A stretch of DNA of 64,000 bases from an uncultured Sunxiuqinia sp. Lineage in GTDB: Bacteria; Bacteroidota; Bacteroidia; Bacteroidales; Prolixibacteraceae. Shown piece by piece: positions 17,703-26,107 of this stretch. A program made the position numbers and the translations under genes. The stretch lies in NCBI RefSeq assembly GCF_963678245.1, contig NZ_OY782770.1, forward strand, positions 992,001 through 1,056,000, read 5' to 3'. Numbering within the stretch: position 1 is the stretch's first letter; the number at the start of each line of letters is the position of its first letter. The notes beneath the pieces are model-generated. The model worked only from the letters and a program-made list of their open reading frames with translations. It did no database searches and was not told the origin of the DNA.

Positions 17703-18356
17703 ATGAAATACACGGAAAAAGTAAAACAAATAAATTGGCTCGCACACAACGTAGTGCAGCTCGAAGTTTCTAAGCCCGATGATTTTCAGTACAGCGCAGG
17801 CGATGCCGTTGAGATCAAAGTTAAAGACCAGGAACCCGGGCCTTTTACGATGACCAACCTGCCCTATGAAGATCATCTTGAGTTTGTAATTCGCATCTAC
17901 AAAGACCATCATGGTAAGACAGAGGCAATTAGCAAACTGAAAGCAGGAGACGATATCAGTTTCACCGCGCCTTTTAATACGTTTAAGCCGCAAAAAAGAG
18001 CCGTTTTCCTGGCTGGTGGAACGGGAATTACACCGTTTATAGCTGTTATGAGGGCGATGCGGAAAGAAGGAGAGCAGAACGACTGCCTACTACTTTTTTC
18101 CAATAAAACCAGGAAAGATTTGTTTCTGGAAGATGAATTGAATGAAATGCTTGGCGAGCATTATGACAACGTAATTACCCAGGATAAAGAAGACCCGGAG
18201 TACTATGGCAATATCGATGAAGATTTCTTAAAAAAACGAATTGAAGACCTGACAAGACCCATATTGGTCTGCGGACCTCCGGCATTTAACGAAGCTATGG
18301 AAAAAGCACTCAGAAATATTGGTGTGAAAGAACAGCTCATTGATTTGGGAAGCTGA
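17703..18356 (+). CDS. Ferredoxin reductase-like FAD/NAD(P)-binding flavoprotein
   Basis: A 217-residue protein of the ferredoxin-NADP reductase superfamily. The N-terminal beta-barrel flavin domain holds GPFTMTN (46-52), where the usual RxYS/T flavin motif stands, so the arginine that normally contacts the flavin phosphates is missing. The C-terminal Rossmann domain has GGTGITPF (105-112) for the NAD(P) pyrophosphate and VCGPPAFNEAMEKAL near the end. There is no iron-sulphur cysteine cluster and no signal peptide, so this is a soluble stand-alone reductase moving electrons between NAD(P)H and an unknown partner. It is flanked by two copies of a hairpin repeat and is not in an operon. Family call secure, partner unknown. 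Confidence 0.88.
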   Translation: MKYTEKVKQINWLAHNVVQLEVSKPDDFQYSAGDAVEIKVKDQEPGPFTMTNLPYEDHLEFVIRIYKDHHGKTEAISKLKAGDDISFTAPFNTFKPQKRAVFLAGGTGITPFIAVMRAMRKEGEQNDCLLLFSNKTRKDLFLEDELNEMLGEHYDNVITQDKEDPEYYGNIDEDFLKKRIEDLTRPILVCGPPAFNEAMEKALRNIGVKEQLIDLGS

Positions 18357-18388
18357 TTGCCGGGATGGCATTGCGTTTTAAACGTTAC

Positions 18389-18440
18389 ACGCCAGCTTAA
18401 TCCTCGTCACCGCTGGCGTTATGACGAGAGGTAGTTGAGG
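18389..18440 (+). repeat. Intergenic repeat, copy 2, with overlapping stems (pseudoknot or switch geometry)
   Basis: Stem A pairs ACGCCAGC (18389-18396) with GCTGGCGT (18412-18419). Stem B pairs CTCGTCA (18403-18409), inside the loop of A, with TGACGAG (18422-18428). Both are perfect. The interleaved order is that of an H-type pseudoknot or of two alternative hairpins. It lies between the FNR-like gene and the ABC ATPase gene and shares sequence with 17548-17590. Confidence 0.55.
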
Positions 18441-18471
18441 CCTCCATCTCATCAATTACCTCTCGGTTTTG

Positions 18472-18479
18472 TATCTTTG
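18472..18479 (+). promoter_or_regulatory. -7 box upstream of the double ATPase gene
   Basis: TATCTTTG matches TAnnTTTG and lies 21 bp before the ATG at 18501, which supports that start over any upstream codon. No clear -33 TTTG. Confidence 0.45.
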
Positions 18480-18500
18480 CTTCTCCTGAAACTCATCTGC

Positions 18501-20057
18501 ATGGCAAATTCAAAATACCTAATGGAAGCAAAAAACATCACCCTAAAAATTGACGGTGAAACCATTCTGGAAAACGTTAACTTTCATTTAAATCCCAGAG
18601 AATCACTCACAATCACCGGGGCTTCCGGAAGTGGGAAAACCACACTGGGTCGAATATTAGCCGGCATTCAGAAACCGACTTCCGGAGAACTTTTTCTCAC
18701 TGGAATTGAGAACCGTCTTATGGTTGATCAGCAAGACCACTTTATTGCTTATTCGGGTCGCCGAAGTATGCACCATGGGCAGCGCTATGAAAGCTCAGGA
18801 ATGGAAAGCGTTCCAACGCTTCTAAATTTCTTGGAGCACAGCCTGGCGCAAAACCCCAACCGACCGAAAATGCAAGAACTAACAGGAATGCTGAGAGAAT
18901 TGGAGATTTCACATCTGGCACACAGCAAGATTCTTGAACTGAGTAATGGCGAACGCAAACGAACTCAACTGGCTTTGGCTCTTCTAAAAAAGCCAGATTT
19001 ACTGGTACTCGATCAACCTTTCGTGGGCCTGGATTTTCACTCGCGAAAGAAATTAACAGAGCTACTTGAAGAAAAGATCGATGCCAAAACTTGCCTGATT
19101 ATCATCACTGATCCCCTAACAATTCCTGAAAATTCAAGCTATGTTTTAGAATTGGATCAAGGGAGAATCATGCAATTTACGCAACGCAATAAGTATATTC
19201 CTAAAATTGATCATTCACCTCAACTCTGGAATGAAATTAACCAAGGGCTCTTTTCATCGCTCCCGACTAAGAACGAAGTTTCCAGCGATGTTGTTTCCAT
19301 GAGAAACCTCCAAATCGAACTCAATGGAAAAACCATTCTCAAAAACATAAACTGGCAAGTTAAGAACGGAGAACAATGGGCGCTACTGGGACCTAATGGA
19401 GCCGGCAAAAGTACTTTATTGAGCTTGATAACAGCCGACAATCCACAAGGGTACAGCAATCATCTCATTTTATTCGACCGCCAGCGGGGAAGTGGCGAAA
19501 GCATTTGGGACATTAAAAAACGAATTGGCTTTGTTTCTCCTGAGCTACACCTTTACTTCCTGCGAGGCGCGGGCATTTTCAACACAATCCCGGGACTTTC
19601 AAACCCTAACACCACCATCCACAGCTCTCTTTCGTGTACCAAGGTCATTCTTTCAGGCATCAAAGACGAAGTTGGATTTACGTCTTCCTCAACCGGCCAT
19701 CAACTAAAAGCAGCTCAAACCTGGCTCAAAATCCTAGGGTTAGAAAAATTACATAACCGCGCGTTTTCCCGCACTTCGCTCGGAGAACAACGTGTTTTGC
19801 TGCTGGCAAGAGCTTTGGTAAAATCGCCGCAACTGCTTATTCTGGACGAACCGTGCCAAGGTCTGGATCAACAGCAAACCGATCGTTTCAACCACCTGCT
19901 AACTATCATCAGTCAACAACTTCAAACTACCTTAATCTATGTAACCCATCGAATAGATGAAATCCCCTCTACGGTTACCCAACTCCTGCAGCTTGAAAAA
20001 GGAAAAGTCAAAAATCAGGGCTCATTTAATCGGGACAGTTTTCATTGGAATGATTAA
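18501..20057 (+). CDS. Tandem-ATPase ABC protein (ModF-like)
   Basis: A 518-residue soluble protein with two complete ABC ATPase domains. Domain 1 has Walker A GASGSGKTT, signature ELSNGERKRTQLALALL and Walker B LLVLDQPF, where the catalytic glutamate after Asp is replaced by Gln. Domain 2 has GPNGAGKST, TSLGEQRVLLLARAL and LLILDEPCQGLD, so only the second site looks fully catalytic. The layout matches ModF/PhrA-type proteins, cytoplasmic ATPases without a cognate membrane domain. I start at ATG 18501, behind a -7 box. It overlaps nothing; recX begins 37 bp after its stop. Transport or regulatory role unknown. Confidence 0.85.
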   Translation: MANSKYLMEAKNITLKIDGETILENVNFHLNPRESLTITGASGSGKTTLGRILAGIQKPTSGELFLTGIENRLMVDQQDHFIAYSGRRSMHHGQRYESSGMESVPTLLNFLEHSLAQNPNRPKMQELTGMLRELEISHLAHSKILELSNGERKRTQLALALLKKPDLLVLDQPFVGLDFHSRKKLTELLEEKIDAKTCLIIITDPLTIPENSSYVLELDQGRIMQFTQRNKYIPKIDHSPQLWNEINQGLFSSLPTKNEVSSDVVSMRNLQIELNGKTILKNINWQVKNGEQWALLGPNGAGKSTLLSLITADNPQGYSNHLILFDRQRGSGESIWDIKKRIGFVSPELHLYFLRGAGIFNTIPGLSNPNTTIHSSLSCTKVILSGIKDEVGFTSSSTGHQLKAAQTWLKILGLEKLHNRAFSRTSLGEQRVLLLARALVKSPQLLILDEPCQGLDQQQTDRFNHLLTIISQQLQTTLIYVTHRIDEIPSTVTQLLQLEKGKVKNQGSFNRDSFHWND

Positions 20058-20094
20058 ATTTGAGCCCACAACCGCTTTCAATTTGAATTTAAAC

Positions 20095-20562
20095 ATGGAA
20101 TTGAACCGAGAACAAACCGAAGTTTTCCATCGCGCAGCAGCACTTTGCAGCCGGGCCGAAAAATGCTCCAACGACATATTAGTAAAACTCAGCCAGTGGG
20201 GCGTAAATGAAGATGATGCGGAGTTAATCCTCGATCGGTTAATCGAAGAAAAATACATCGATGATGAACGTTTTGCCAGTAGCTTCGCGCGCGATAAATT
20301 TCGGTTCAATAAATGGGGAAAAACCAAAATTGCTTATCAACTTCGAGGCAACCAGATCAATTCAACAACCGTTAATTCGGCCATAGAAGAAATTGACGAG
20401 GATGATTATTGGGAGACTTTGCTTGACCTTGTTAAAGAAAAGAACAAAAGCATAAAAGCCGCGAACCAATACGATCGAAAAGGCAAGTTGGTTCGTTTTG
20501 CCCAAAGCCGTGGATTTGAAATGGATTTGATTTATATGGCATTGGACGAAATTTTGAGATAG
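20095..20562 (+). CDS. recX: Regulatory protein RecX
   Basis: A 155-residue RecX. The three-helix repeats are visible: RAAALCSRAEKCSNDILVKL, then WGVNEDDAELILDRLIEEKYIDDERFASSFARDKFRFNKWG, the characteristic RecX core, followed by KIAYQLRGNQI and the C-terminal VRFAQSRGFEMDLIYMALDEI. RecX binds RecA filaments and limits RecA ATPase and recombinase activity. I chose ATG 20095; an in-frame upstream start at 20050 is possible and a longer frame from 19957 would overlap the ABC gene. No recA is in the window. Transcription probably continues from the ATPase gene 37 bp upstream. Confidence 0.9.
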   Translation: MELNREQTEVFHRAAALCSRAEKCSNDILVKLSQWGVNEDDAELILDRLIEEKYIDDERFASSFARDKFRFNKWGKTKIAYQLRGNQINSTTVNSAIEEIDEDDYWETLLDLVKEKNKSIKAANQYDRKGKLVRFAQSRGFEMDLIYMALDEILR

Positions 20563-20798
20563 CATCTCACAAAAACAACTCCAAATATTTTTTTTAGGCT
20601 CCTGTTAAAGCCAAGAAGAAACGAAAAACCGGAAGAAATCCGAATAATTTTCACCTTCAGTTTCGAACCTAAAAACCAACTCCGGTTTTATCATGTTTTA
20701 TTAACAATCGGTTTCATAAGCACAATGAAAAACTTAATTTTAGGAGGCTGATTTATTCAGTGAAAAAGATAGTTAAAGAACGACAAAACAGATTGAAA

Positions 20799-23700
20799 AT
20801 GACTCCTTTTACTCACTTACACGTACACTCGCAATATTCAATTTTAGACGGAGCCGCAAGCGTTAAAGGGCTTGTTGCAAAAGCAAAGGGCGACGGAATG
20901 AAAGCACTGGCCTTAACCGACCATGGAATGATGTTCGGAATAAAGGAGTTTTACGACGTTTGCAAACGTGAAGGGATCAAACCAATTTTGGGATGCGAAA
21001 CCTATGTGGCCAACAGAGCAATAGAGTCAAAATCTGATAAAGTCGACCGCTCGGGTAATCACCTGATTTTACTAGCCAAAAATATGAAAGGCTACCGCAA
21101 TTTGGTGAAACTTATTTCCATAGCCAGCAACGAAGGATTTTACTACAAACCCCGTATCGATAAAAAGGTACTCGAAAAACATAGCGAAGGAATTATTGTC
21201 TCTTCAGCCTGCCTTGGTGGCGAGGTAGCTCAGCATATCATGAAAAATGATATTGAAGCTGCCGAAGAAACAATCAAGTGGTTTAAATCAGTTTTTGGCG
21301 AAGATTATTATCTGGAATTGCAAAGACACCATTCAGACGACCCCGCACGTAACGAAGACGTTTATAAAAATCAGGTGATTGTTAACAAGGAAATTATTGA
21401 GTTGGCAAAAAAGCACGATGTCAAACTGATTGCCACCAACGATGTCCACTTTATTAATGCTGAAGATGCCGATGCACACGACTTGTTGATTTGCTTGAAT
21501 ACCGGGAAAGATATTGACGACCCCAACCGGATGAGATACACCAAGCAGGAGTGGTTTAAAACATCGGCAGAAATGAACCAGCTCTTTGGCGATGTACCAG
21601 AGTCGCTCACAAATACCCAGGAAATTGCCGATAAAGTTGAAGAATACGAACTCAACTCCTCACCTATTATGCCTGAATTCCCAATTCCTGAAGAATTTGG
21701 AACGGAGGAAGATTATGCAAAAAAATATACCGAGGAAGCATTAAAGGAAGAGTTTAAAGACGGGGCTTTTGAACGTCTGGGTGGTTTCAAAAGTGTACTC
21801 CGGATTAAACTGGAAGCCGACTATTTGAAGCATTTGGCTTACGAAGGAGCTCAGGAAAAATATCGCTATGGGAATCCAATTCCTGACGATGTTAAAGAAC
21901 GGCTTGACTTTGAGTTAGACACCATTAAAACAATGGGATTTCCCGGTTACTTCTTGATCACACAGGATTTCATTAACGCAGCGCGCGAAATGGGAGTTTT
22001 GGTTGGTCCCGGGCGTGGTTCCGCCGCGGGAGCTGCGGTTTCGTATTGCGTTGGAATTACCAATATCGACCCAATCAAGCACGATTTGCTGTTTGAGCGT
22101 TTCCTAAACCCCGACCGGATTTCCATGCCCGATGTCGATATTGACTTTGATGATGATGGGCGACAACTCGTATTAGACTGGGTAACCGAAAAATACGGGC
22201 GCGATCGAGTGGCACACATTTGTACCTTTGGAACAATGGCCACAAAATTAGCCATTCGTGATGTTGCCCGCGTGCTAAAACTGCCACTCCCCGAAGCTGA
22301 TCGTTTGGCCAAGCTGGTTCCCGAAGCTCCAAAAATGAGTTTTGTAAAGGCTTATAAGGAAAGTCCGGAATTGAAAAAAGAACGGAAATCGGATATCCCA
22401 CTGGTGGCTTCCACCTTAAAATTTGCCGAAACCCTGGAAGGTTCTGTTCGCCAAACCGGTGTTCATGCCTGTGGAATTCTAATTGGTCGCGACCCTTTGA
22501 ACGAGCATATTCCGCTAATGCCCACCAAAGAAGAAGACTTGTACACAACCCAATACGATGGTCGTTATGTTGAAGATATCGGACTTCTGAAAATGGACTT
22601 TCTGGGGTTGAAAACACTCTCAATTATAAAGGAGACACTCGAAAACATTCGCCTTTCCAAGGGATTAGAAGTAGACATTGACGCAATACCGGGCGATGAT
22701 GAAAAAACATTCGAACTGTTTAGCCATGGCGACACGACTGCCATCTTCCAGTTTGAATCGCCCGGAATGAAAAAACACCTGCGCAACCTGAAACCCAACC
22801 GGTTTGAGGATCTGGTAGCCATGAACGCCCTATACCGCCCGGGACCAATGGAATATATTCCCGATTTCATTGACCGGAAACATGGTCGCAAAAAGGTGGA
22901 GTACGACCATCCAATGATGGAAAAATACCTGAAAGACACTTACGGAATTACAGTTTTTCAGGAACAGGTGATGTTACTCTCGCGACACCTGGCCAACTTC
23001 ACACGTGGTGATTCCGACTCACTGCGGAAGGCCATGGGTAAAAAGATTATTGCCATGATGGACAAACTGAAAGTTAAGTTCATCGAGGGATGTAAGGCCA
23101 ATCCAAAGTTTGTTGAAGGCTGTAAGGAAAAAGGAAAGGAGCCCGAGATAATCATCGAGAAAATATGGAAAGACTGGGAGGCCTTCGCCTCCTATGCATT
23201 CAACAAATCACACTCGGTTTGCTATGCACACATTGCCTATCAAACAGGTTACCTGAAAGCCCACTTCCCATCAGAGTTTATGGCAGCTAATATGAGCCGA
23301 AACCTGAGTAACATGATCGATATCACGAAATTAATGGGAGAGTCTCAACGAATGGGAATCAACGTACTTGGGCCAGATGTAAACGAAAGTTTCAACAAGT
23401 TTATGGTAAATAAGGAAGGTCATGTTCGTTTTGGAATGGCAGCTATAAAAGGGGTTGGTGCTGGCGCAGTATCCGATATCGTAAAAGCCCGCAAAAAAGG
23501 ATTATTTACTTCCATTTTCGATTTTGTTGAACGGGTGAATCTACATACCGTCAATAAAAAGAACCTGGAAGGTCTTGCCATGGCTGGAGCCTTTGATAGT
23601 TTTGGGCTGAAGCGCAGCCAGCTTTTCGCAAGCAACGAAGAAAATGAACCCTCTTTTATTGAACGAATAGTCAAATACGGGCAACAGATGCAACTGGAAA

Positions 23701-24440
23701 GCAACAACGCGCAGCAGTCGCTGTTTGGCGAAGCAATGTCTGCACAGGCAGTTAAAACGCCTGACATCCCGAATGTTCAGGAGTGGCCCAAAATCGTACT
23801 TCTGGAAAAAGAAAAAGCATTGATCGGCATTTACCTTTCGGCACACCCGTTGGACGATTACAAATTGGAGATTGATAATTTCACCAGCAAGGAATTTGCA
23901 CTGAAAGATCTCAACAACAATATTGAAACTTTACAGGGAAGAGATATAACATTTGCCGGAATGGTTACTGAAAGCCGTGAAGCAGTTGGAAAAACAGGGA
24001 AACCATACAGCACGCTAACCCTGTCGGACTATACCGATTCCTACACCTTCTTCTTTTTTGGGAGAAACTATGTCGAATTCTCAAAATACAGCAAAACCGG
24101 ACTCTTTCTAATGATAAAAGGCCAGGTTCAACCTCGCTTTAATTCCGACCAGTTGGAATTTAAAATCCGAAGTATTGAGCTTCTTTCGGAAATAAGAAAG
24201 AATAACATCAAGACAGTTACCCTACAAGTTCCTCTTCAAGTGGTTACACCCACATTGATTCAGGAAATTGAAAGCATTAGTATAAAAAATAAGGGAAAAG
24301 CTCTTTTGCGATTTAATATCTGGGATTCAGAAACAAAAAGTATGGTTAACCTGTTTTCAAGAAACACTCGCGTTGAAATGACTCGCGAATTGGAAAAGTT
24401 TTTCCGAGATCATGAAAATCTGAATTTTAAAATTAATTAG
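20799..24440 (+). CDS. dnaE: DNA polymerase III alpha subunit
   Basis: About 1213 residues. An N-terminal PHP domain begins FTHLHVHSQYSILDGAASV and includes ALTDHGMMFGIKEFY. The polymerase core shows VGPGRGSAAGAAVSYCVGIT and PDVDIDFDDDGRQ, the catalytic aspartates of C-family polymerases, then FGTMATKLAIRDVARV and QTGVHACGI. GPMEYIPDFIDRKHG and FNKSHSVCYAHIAYQTGYLK follow. Near the C-terminus are a helix-hairpin-helix region and an OB-type domain (GMVTESREAVGKTGKPYSTL). It replicates the chromosome in the replisome. An in-frame GTG at 20760 would add 13 residues; I prefer ATG 20799 because the family motif begins at once after it. Complete and intact. Confidence 0.97.
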   Translation: MTPFTHLHVHSQYSILDGAASVKGLVAKAKGDGMKALALTDHGMMFGIKEFYDVCKREGIKPILGCETYVANRAIESKSDKVDRSGNHLILLAKNMKGYRNLVKLISIASNEGFYYKPRIDKKVLEKHSEGIIVSSACLGGEVAQHIMKNDIEAAEETIKWFKSVFGEDYYLELQRHHSDDPARNEDVYKNQVIVNKEIIELAKKHDVKLIATNDVHFINAEDADAHDLLICLNTGKDIDDPNRMRYTKQEWFKTSAEMNQLFGDVPESLTNTQEIADKVEEYELNSSPIMPEFPIPEEFGTEEDYAKKYTEEALKEEFKDGAFERLGGFKSVLRIKLEADYLKHLAYEGAQEKYRYGNPIPDDVKERLDFELDTIKTMGFPGYFLITQDFINAAREMGVLVGPGRGSAAGAAVSYCVGITNIDPIKHDLLFERFLNPDRISMPDVDIDFDDDGRQLVLDWVTEKYGRDRVAHICTFGTMATKLAIRDVARVLKLPLPEADRLAKLVPEAPKMSFVKAYKESPELKKERKSDIPLVASTLKFAETLEGSVRQTGVHACGILIGRDPLNEHIPLMPTKEEDLYTTQYDGRYVEDIGLLKMDFLGLKTLSIIKETLENIRLSKGLEVDIDAIPGDDEKTFELFSHGDTTAIFQFESPGMKKHLRNLKPNRFEDLVAMNALYRPGPMEYIPDFIDRKHGRKKVEYDHPMMEKYLKDTYGITVFQEQVMLLSRHLANFTRGDSDSLRKAMGKKIIAMMDKLKVKFIEGCKANPKFVEGCKEKGKEPEIIIEKIWKDWEAFASYAFNKSHSVCYAHIAYQTGYLKAHFPSEFMAANMSRNLSNMIDITKLMGESQRMGINVLGPDVNESFNKFMVNKEGHVRFGMAAIKGVGAGAVSDIVKARKKGLFTSIFDFVERVNLHTVNKKNLEGLAMAGAFDSFGLKRSQLFASNEENEPSFIERIVKYGQQMQLESNNAQQSLFGEAMSAQAVKTPDIPNVQEWPKIVLLEKEKALIGIYLSAHPLDDYKLEIDNFTSKEFALKDLNNNIETLQGRDITFAGMVTESREAVGKTGKPYSTLTLSDYTDSYTFFFFGRNYVEFSKYSKTGLFLMIKGQVQPRFNSDQLEFKIRSIELLSEIRKNNIKTVTLQVPLQVVTPTLIQEIESISIKNKGKALLRFNIWDSETKSMVNLFSRNTRVEMTRELEKFFRDHENLNFKIN

Positions 24441-24486
24441 CTTTACAGCTTTAAATAGAACAATTACTCATAAAAATATTTGAATT

Positions 24487-24804
24487 ATGGCACAAGAAGT
24501 AAATGATGCAAACTTTGAAGAAGTTGTACTTAAATCAGACAAACCGGTTTTAGTTGATTTTTGGGCTGAATGGTGCGGGCCTTGTCGCATGGTAGCTCCT
24601 GTTGTTGAAGAATTGTCGCAGGATTATGATGGGAAACTACTGGTTACCAAAGTAGACGTAGACAGCAACCCTGAAACTGCAACGAAGTTTGGCATTCGCA
24701 ATATTCCAACCATCTTGTTTTTTAAAGATGGAGAAATAGTAGACAAACACGTTGGAGCAGCACCAAAGGCAGCTTTAGCAACCAAAGTAGACGCACTACT
24801 ATAA
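24487..24804 (+). CDS. trxA: Thioredoxin
   Basis: A 105-residue classical thioredoxin with active site WCGPC (Cys30, Cys33), the preceding LVDFWAEWC block, the cis-proline NIPTILFF and the C-terminal DALL. It reduces protein disulphides in the cytoplasm using electrons from thioredoxin reductase. It follows dnaE by 46 bp and may have its own promoter. A GGGTGCTC/GAGCGCCC terminator follows at 24832. Confidence 0.97.
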   Translation: MAQEVNDANFEEVVLKSDKPVLVDFWAEWCGPCRMVAPVVEELSQDYDGKLLVTKVDVDSNPETATKFGIRNIPTILFFKDGEIVDKHVGAAPKAALATKVDALL

Positions 24805-24831
24805 AAATATGGATTCACAAAAAAGAATTAT

Positions 24832-24858
24832 GGGTGCTCGCTGAGCGCCCATTTTTTG
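24832..24858 (+). terminator. Intrinsic terminator of trxA
   Basis: GGGTGCTC pairs with GAGCGCCC (one G-T) around GCT and is followed by ATTTTTT, 28 bp past the trxA stop. Confidence 0.85.
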
Positions 24859-24883
24859 TGTAGAATCAAAAAAATAGCAAAAC

Positions 24884-24918
24884 AAAAACCGTCTCAAATG
24901 ACATTTGAGACGGTTTTT
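24884..24918 (-). terminator. Terminator of rpmH
   Basis: AAAAACCGTCTCAAATG and CATTTGAGACGGTTTTT form a perfect long stem with A and T flanks; it serves the convergent rpmH gene and can act in both directions. Confidence 0.88.
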
Positions 24919-24951
24919 GTATGTATCTTAAATTTTACTGTTGCCTACAGC

Positions 24952-25110
24952 TTAACGCTTGTGACGAGGCTCGTCAGAAACAGTCAATTTCTTTCTTCCT
25001 TTTGCACGACGTAATTTTAATACTTTACGACCGCTGACAGAAGACATTCTTTCGCGAAAACCATGTTTATTTTTGCGCTTTCTGTTTGATGGTTGAAATG
25101 TCCTTTTCAT
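24952..25110 (-). CDS. rpmH: 50S ribosomal protein L34
   Basis: A 52-codon gene that short-ORF filters miss. The protein starts [18 protein letters not shown] and continues [19 protein letters not shown], the invariant L34 pattern, with a seven-residue-plus C-terminal extension ([13 protein letters not shown]) common in Bacteroidota. L34 is a late-assembling, highly basic component of the large ribosomal subunit. The gene has its own textbook promoter at 25159-25189 and a strong terminator at 24884-24918. It is not beside dnaA or rnpA here, unlike in many other phyla. Confidence 0.96.
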   Translation of the reverse strand: MKRTFQPSNRKRKNKHGFRERMSSVSGRKVLKLRRAKGRKKLTVSDEPRHKR

Positions 25111-25158
25111 TTGTCAATATTTTTATGTGTAATTCTACTCTTGTTTTATTTCGGACTG

Positions 25159-25189
25159 CAAAAATAATCCTTTTTTTATTCCATCCAAA
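25159..25189 (-). promoter_or_regulatory. Promoter of rpmH (-33 TTTG, -7 TATTTTTG)
   Basis: On the minus strand TTTG (25186-25189) is followed after exactly 19 bp by TATTTTTG (25159-25166), about 49 bp before the L34 ATG. It is a full match to the Bacteroidota primary-sigma consensus. Confidence 0.8.
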
Positions 25190-25401
25190 ATATTGATAAC
25201 TATTTTCTTCTATTTGTTCCACTATCAATTTCGCGCTTGGCGCGGTAAAGTTCGAAAGGCTTACAATCCATCTGCTTTTCTTACTCAATAGAGATGGATT
25301 TACGCCAAGATAGGTATGAAAAATGCTCACCAAAATACCCGGGCGATTCCCATCGTTAAATATCTAGTCTAAGTTCAAAAAAACTACGAAAAGATCAACA
25401 A

Positions 25402-26025
25402 CTAGTGCAAAGGCAAATGAATTACCTTTTTAGTTTCAAAAAACTCTTCATCAAATTGATCACTCAGATTATAAATCTGCACTTTTGACTTAAATGGTTT
25501 TAGCTCTTCGTCAAAATCGCCTCCTTTGAGATATAAAATGCCATTCGCCAAGGTGTTTTTTTGATTCACCGCGATCTTCTTTCGAACCAGCGATACAAAT
25601 TTCGGAAAGGCGGTAACAGCACGGCTCACAACAAAATCAAATTGTCCGTTCACTTTTTCAGCTCTGTTTTGTTGAGCCTTCAAATTTTTTAGATCCAAAG
25701 CAGAGCTAACTTCTTCCACTACTTTTATTTTTTTGGCAATCGAATCAACCAATAAGAAATTCGTCTTGGGGAATAATATAGCCAACGGAATGCCGGGAAA
25801 TCCACCACCACATCCTACATCCATAACTGATGTTGCCGAGGCAAATTGAATGTATCGGGCTATTCCCAACGAATGCAACACATGACGTTCGTATAATTGA
25901 TCAATATCTTTTCGCGATATCACATTAATTTTTTCATTCCACTCCTGATAAAGTGGCTCCAGCCGGCTAAATTGTTCAATTTGAAGAGCTGTTAGATCAG
26001 GAAAATATTTTTTGATGATTTCCAT
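25402..26025 (-). CDS. rsmG: 16S rRNA (guanine527-N7)-methyltransferase RsmG
   Basis: A 207-residue RsmG/GidB. It begins MEIIKKYFPDLTALQIEQF and then has YQEWNEKINVISRKDIDQLYERHVLHSL, the family signature, followed by the SAM-binding DVGCGGGFPGIPLAI and the catalytic-side VSRAVTAF. It methylates G527 of 16S rRNA using SAM, and its loss gives low-level streptomycin resistance in other bacteria. An in-frame ATG seven codons upstream (26046) is possible, but the family start fits 26025. It is followed on the same strand by rpmH about 290 bp away. Confidence 0.93.
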   Translation of the reverse strand: MEIIKKYFPDLTALQIEQFSRLEPLYQEWNEKINVISRKDIDQLYERHVLHSLGIARYIQFASATSVMDVGCGGGFPGIPLAILFPKTNFLLVDSIAKKIKVVEEVSSALDLKNLKAQQNRAEKVNGQFDFVVSRAVTAFPKFVSLVRKKIAVNQKNTLANGILYLKGGDFDEELKPFKSKVQIYNLSDQFDEEFFETKKVIHLPLH

Positions 26026-26107
26026 AAAAATTCGCGTTTTGGTCAAGAAATGAATTGACAGAATTTATGAATACGGTTTTAAAAACGATAACTGGATTTG
26101 AATACGA

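Noticed and set aside
17418..17993. A 191-codon minus-strand frame around the FNR-like gene
   Set aside because: It lies antisense to the FNR-like gene over half its length, is rich in Cys, Tyr and Phe, has no domain, and fits a shadow.
20760..20798. GTG 20760 as the dnaE start
   Set aside because: It only adds a lysine-rich 13-residue stretch; the PHP-domain motif begins directly after the ATG at 20799.
25067..25333. An 88-codon frame overlapping rpmH and its promoter
   Set aside because: It overlaps the certain L34 gene in another frame and has no recognisable motif.
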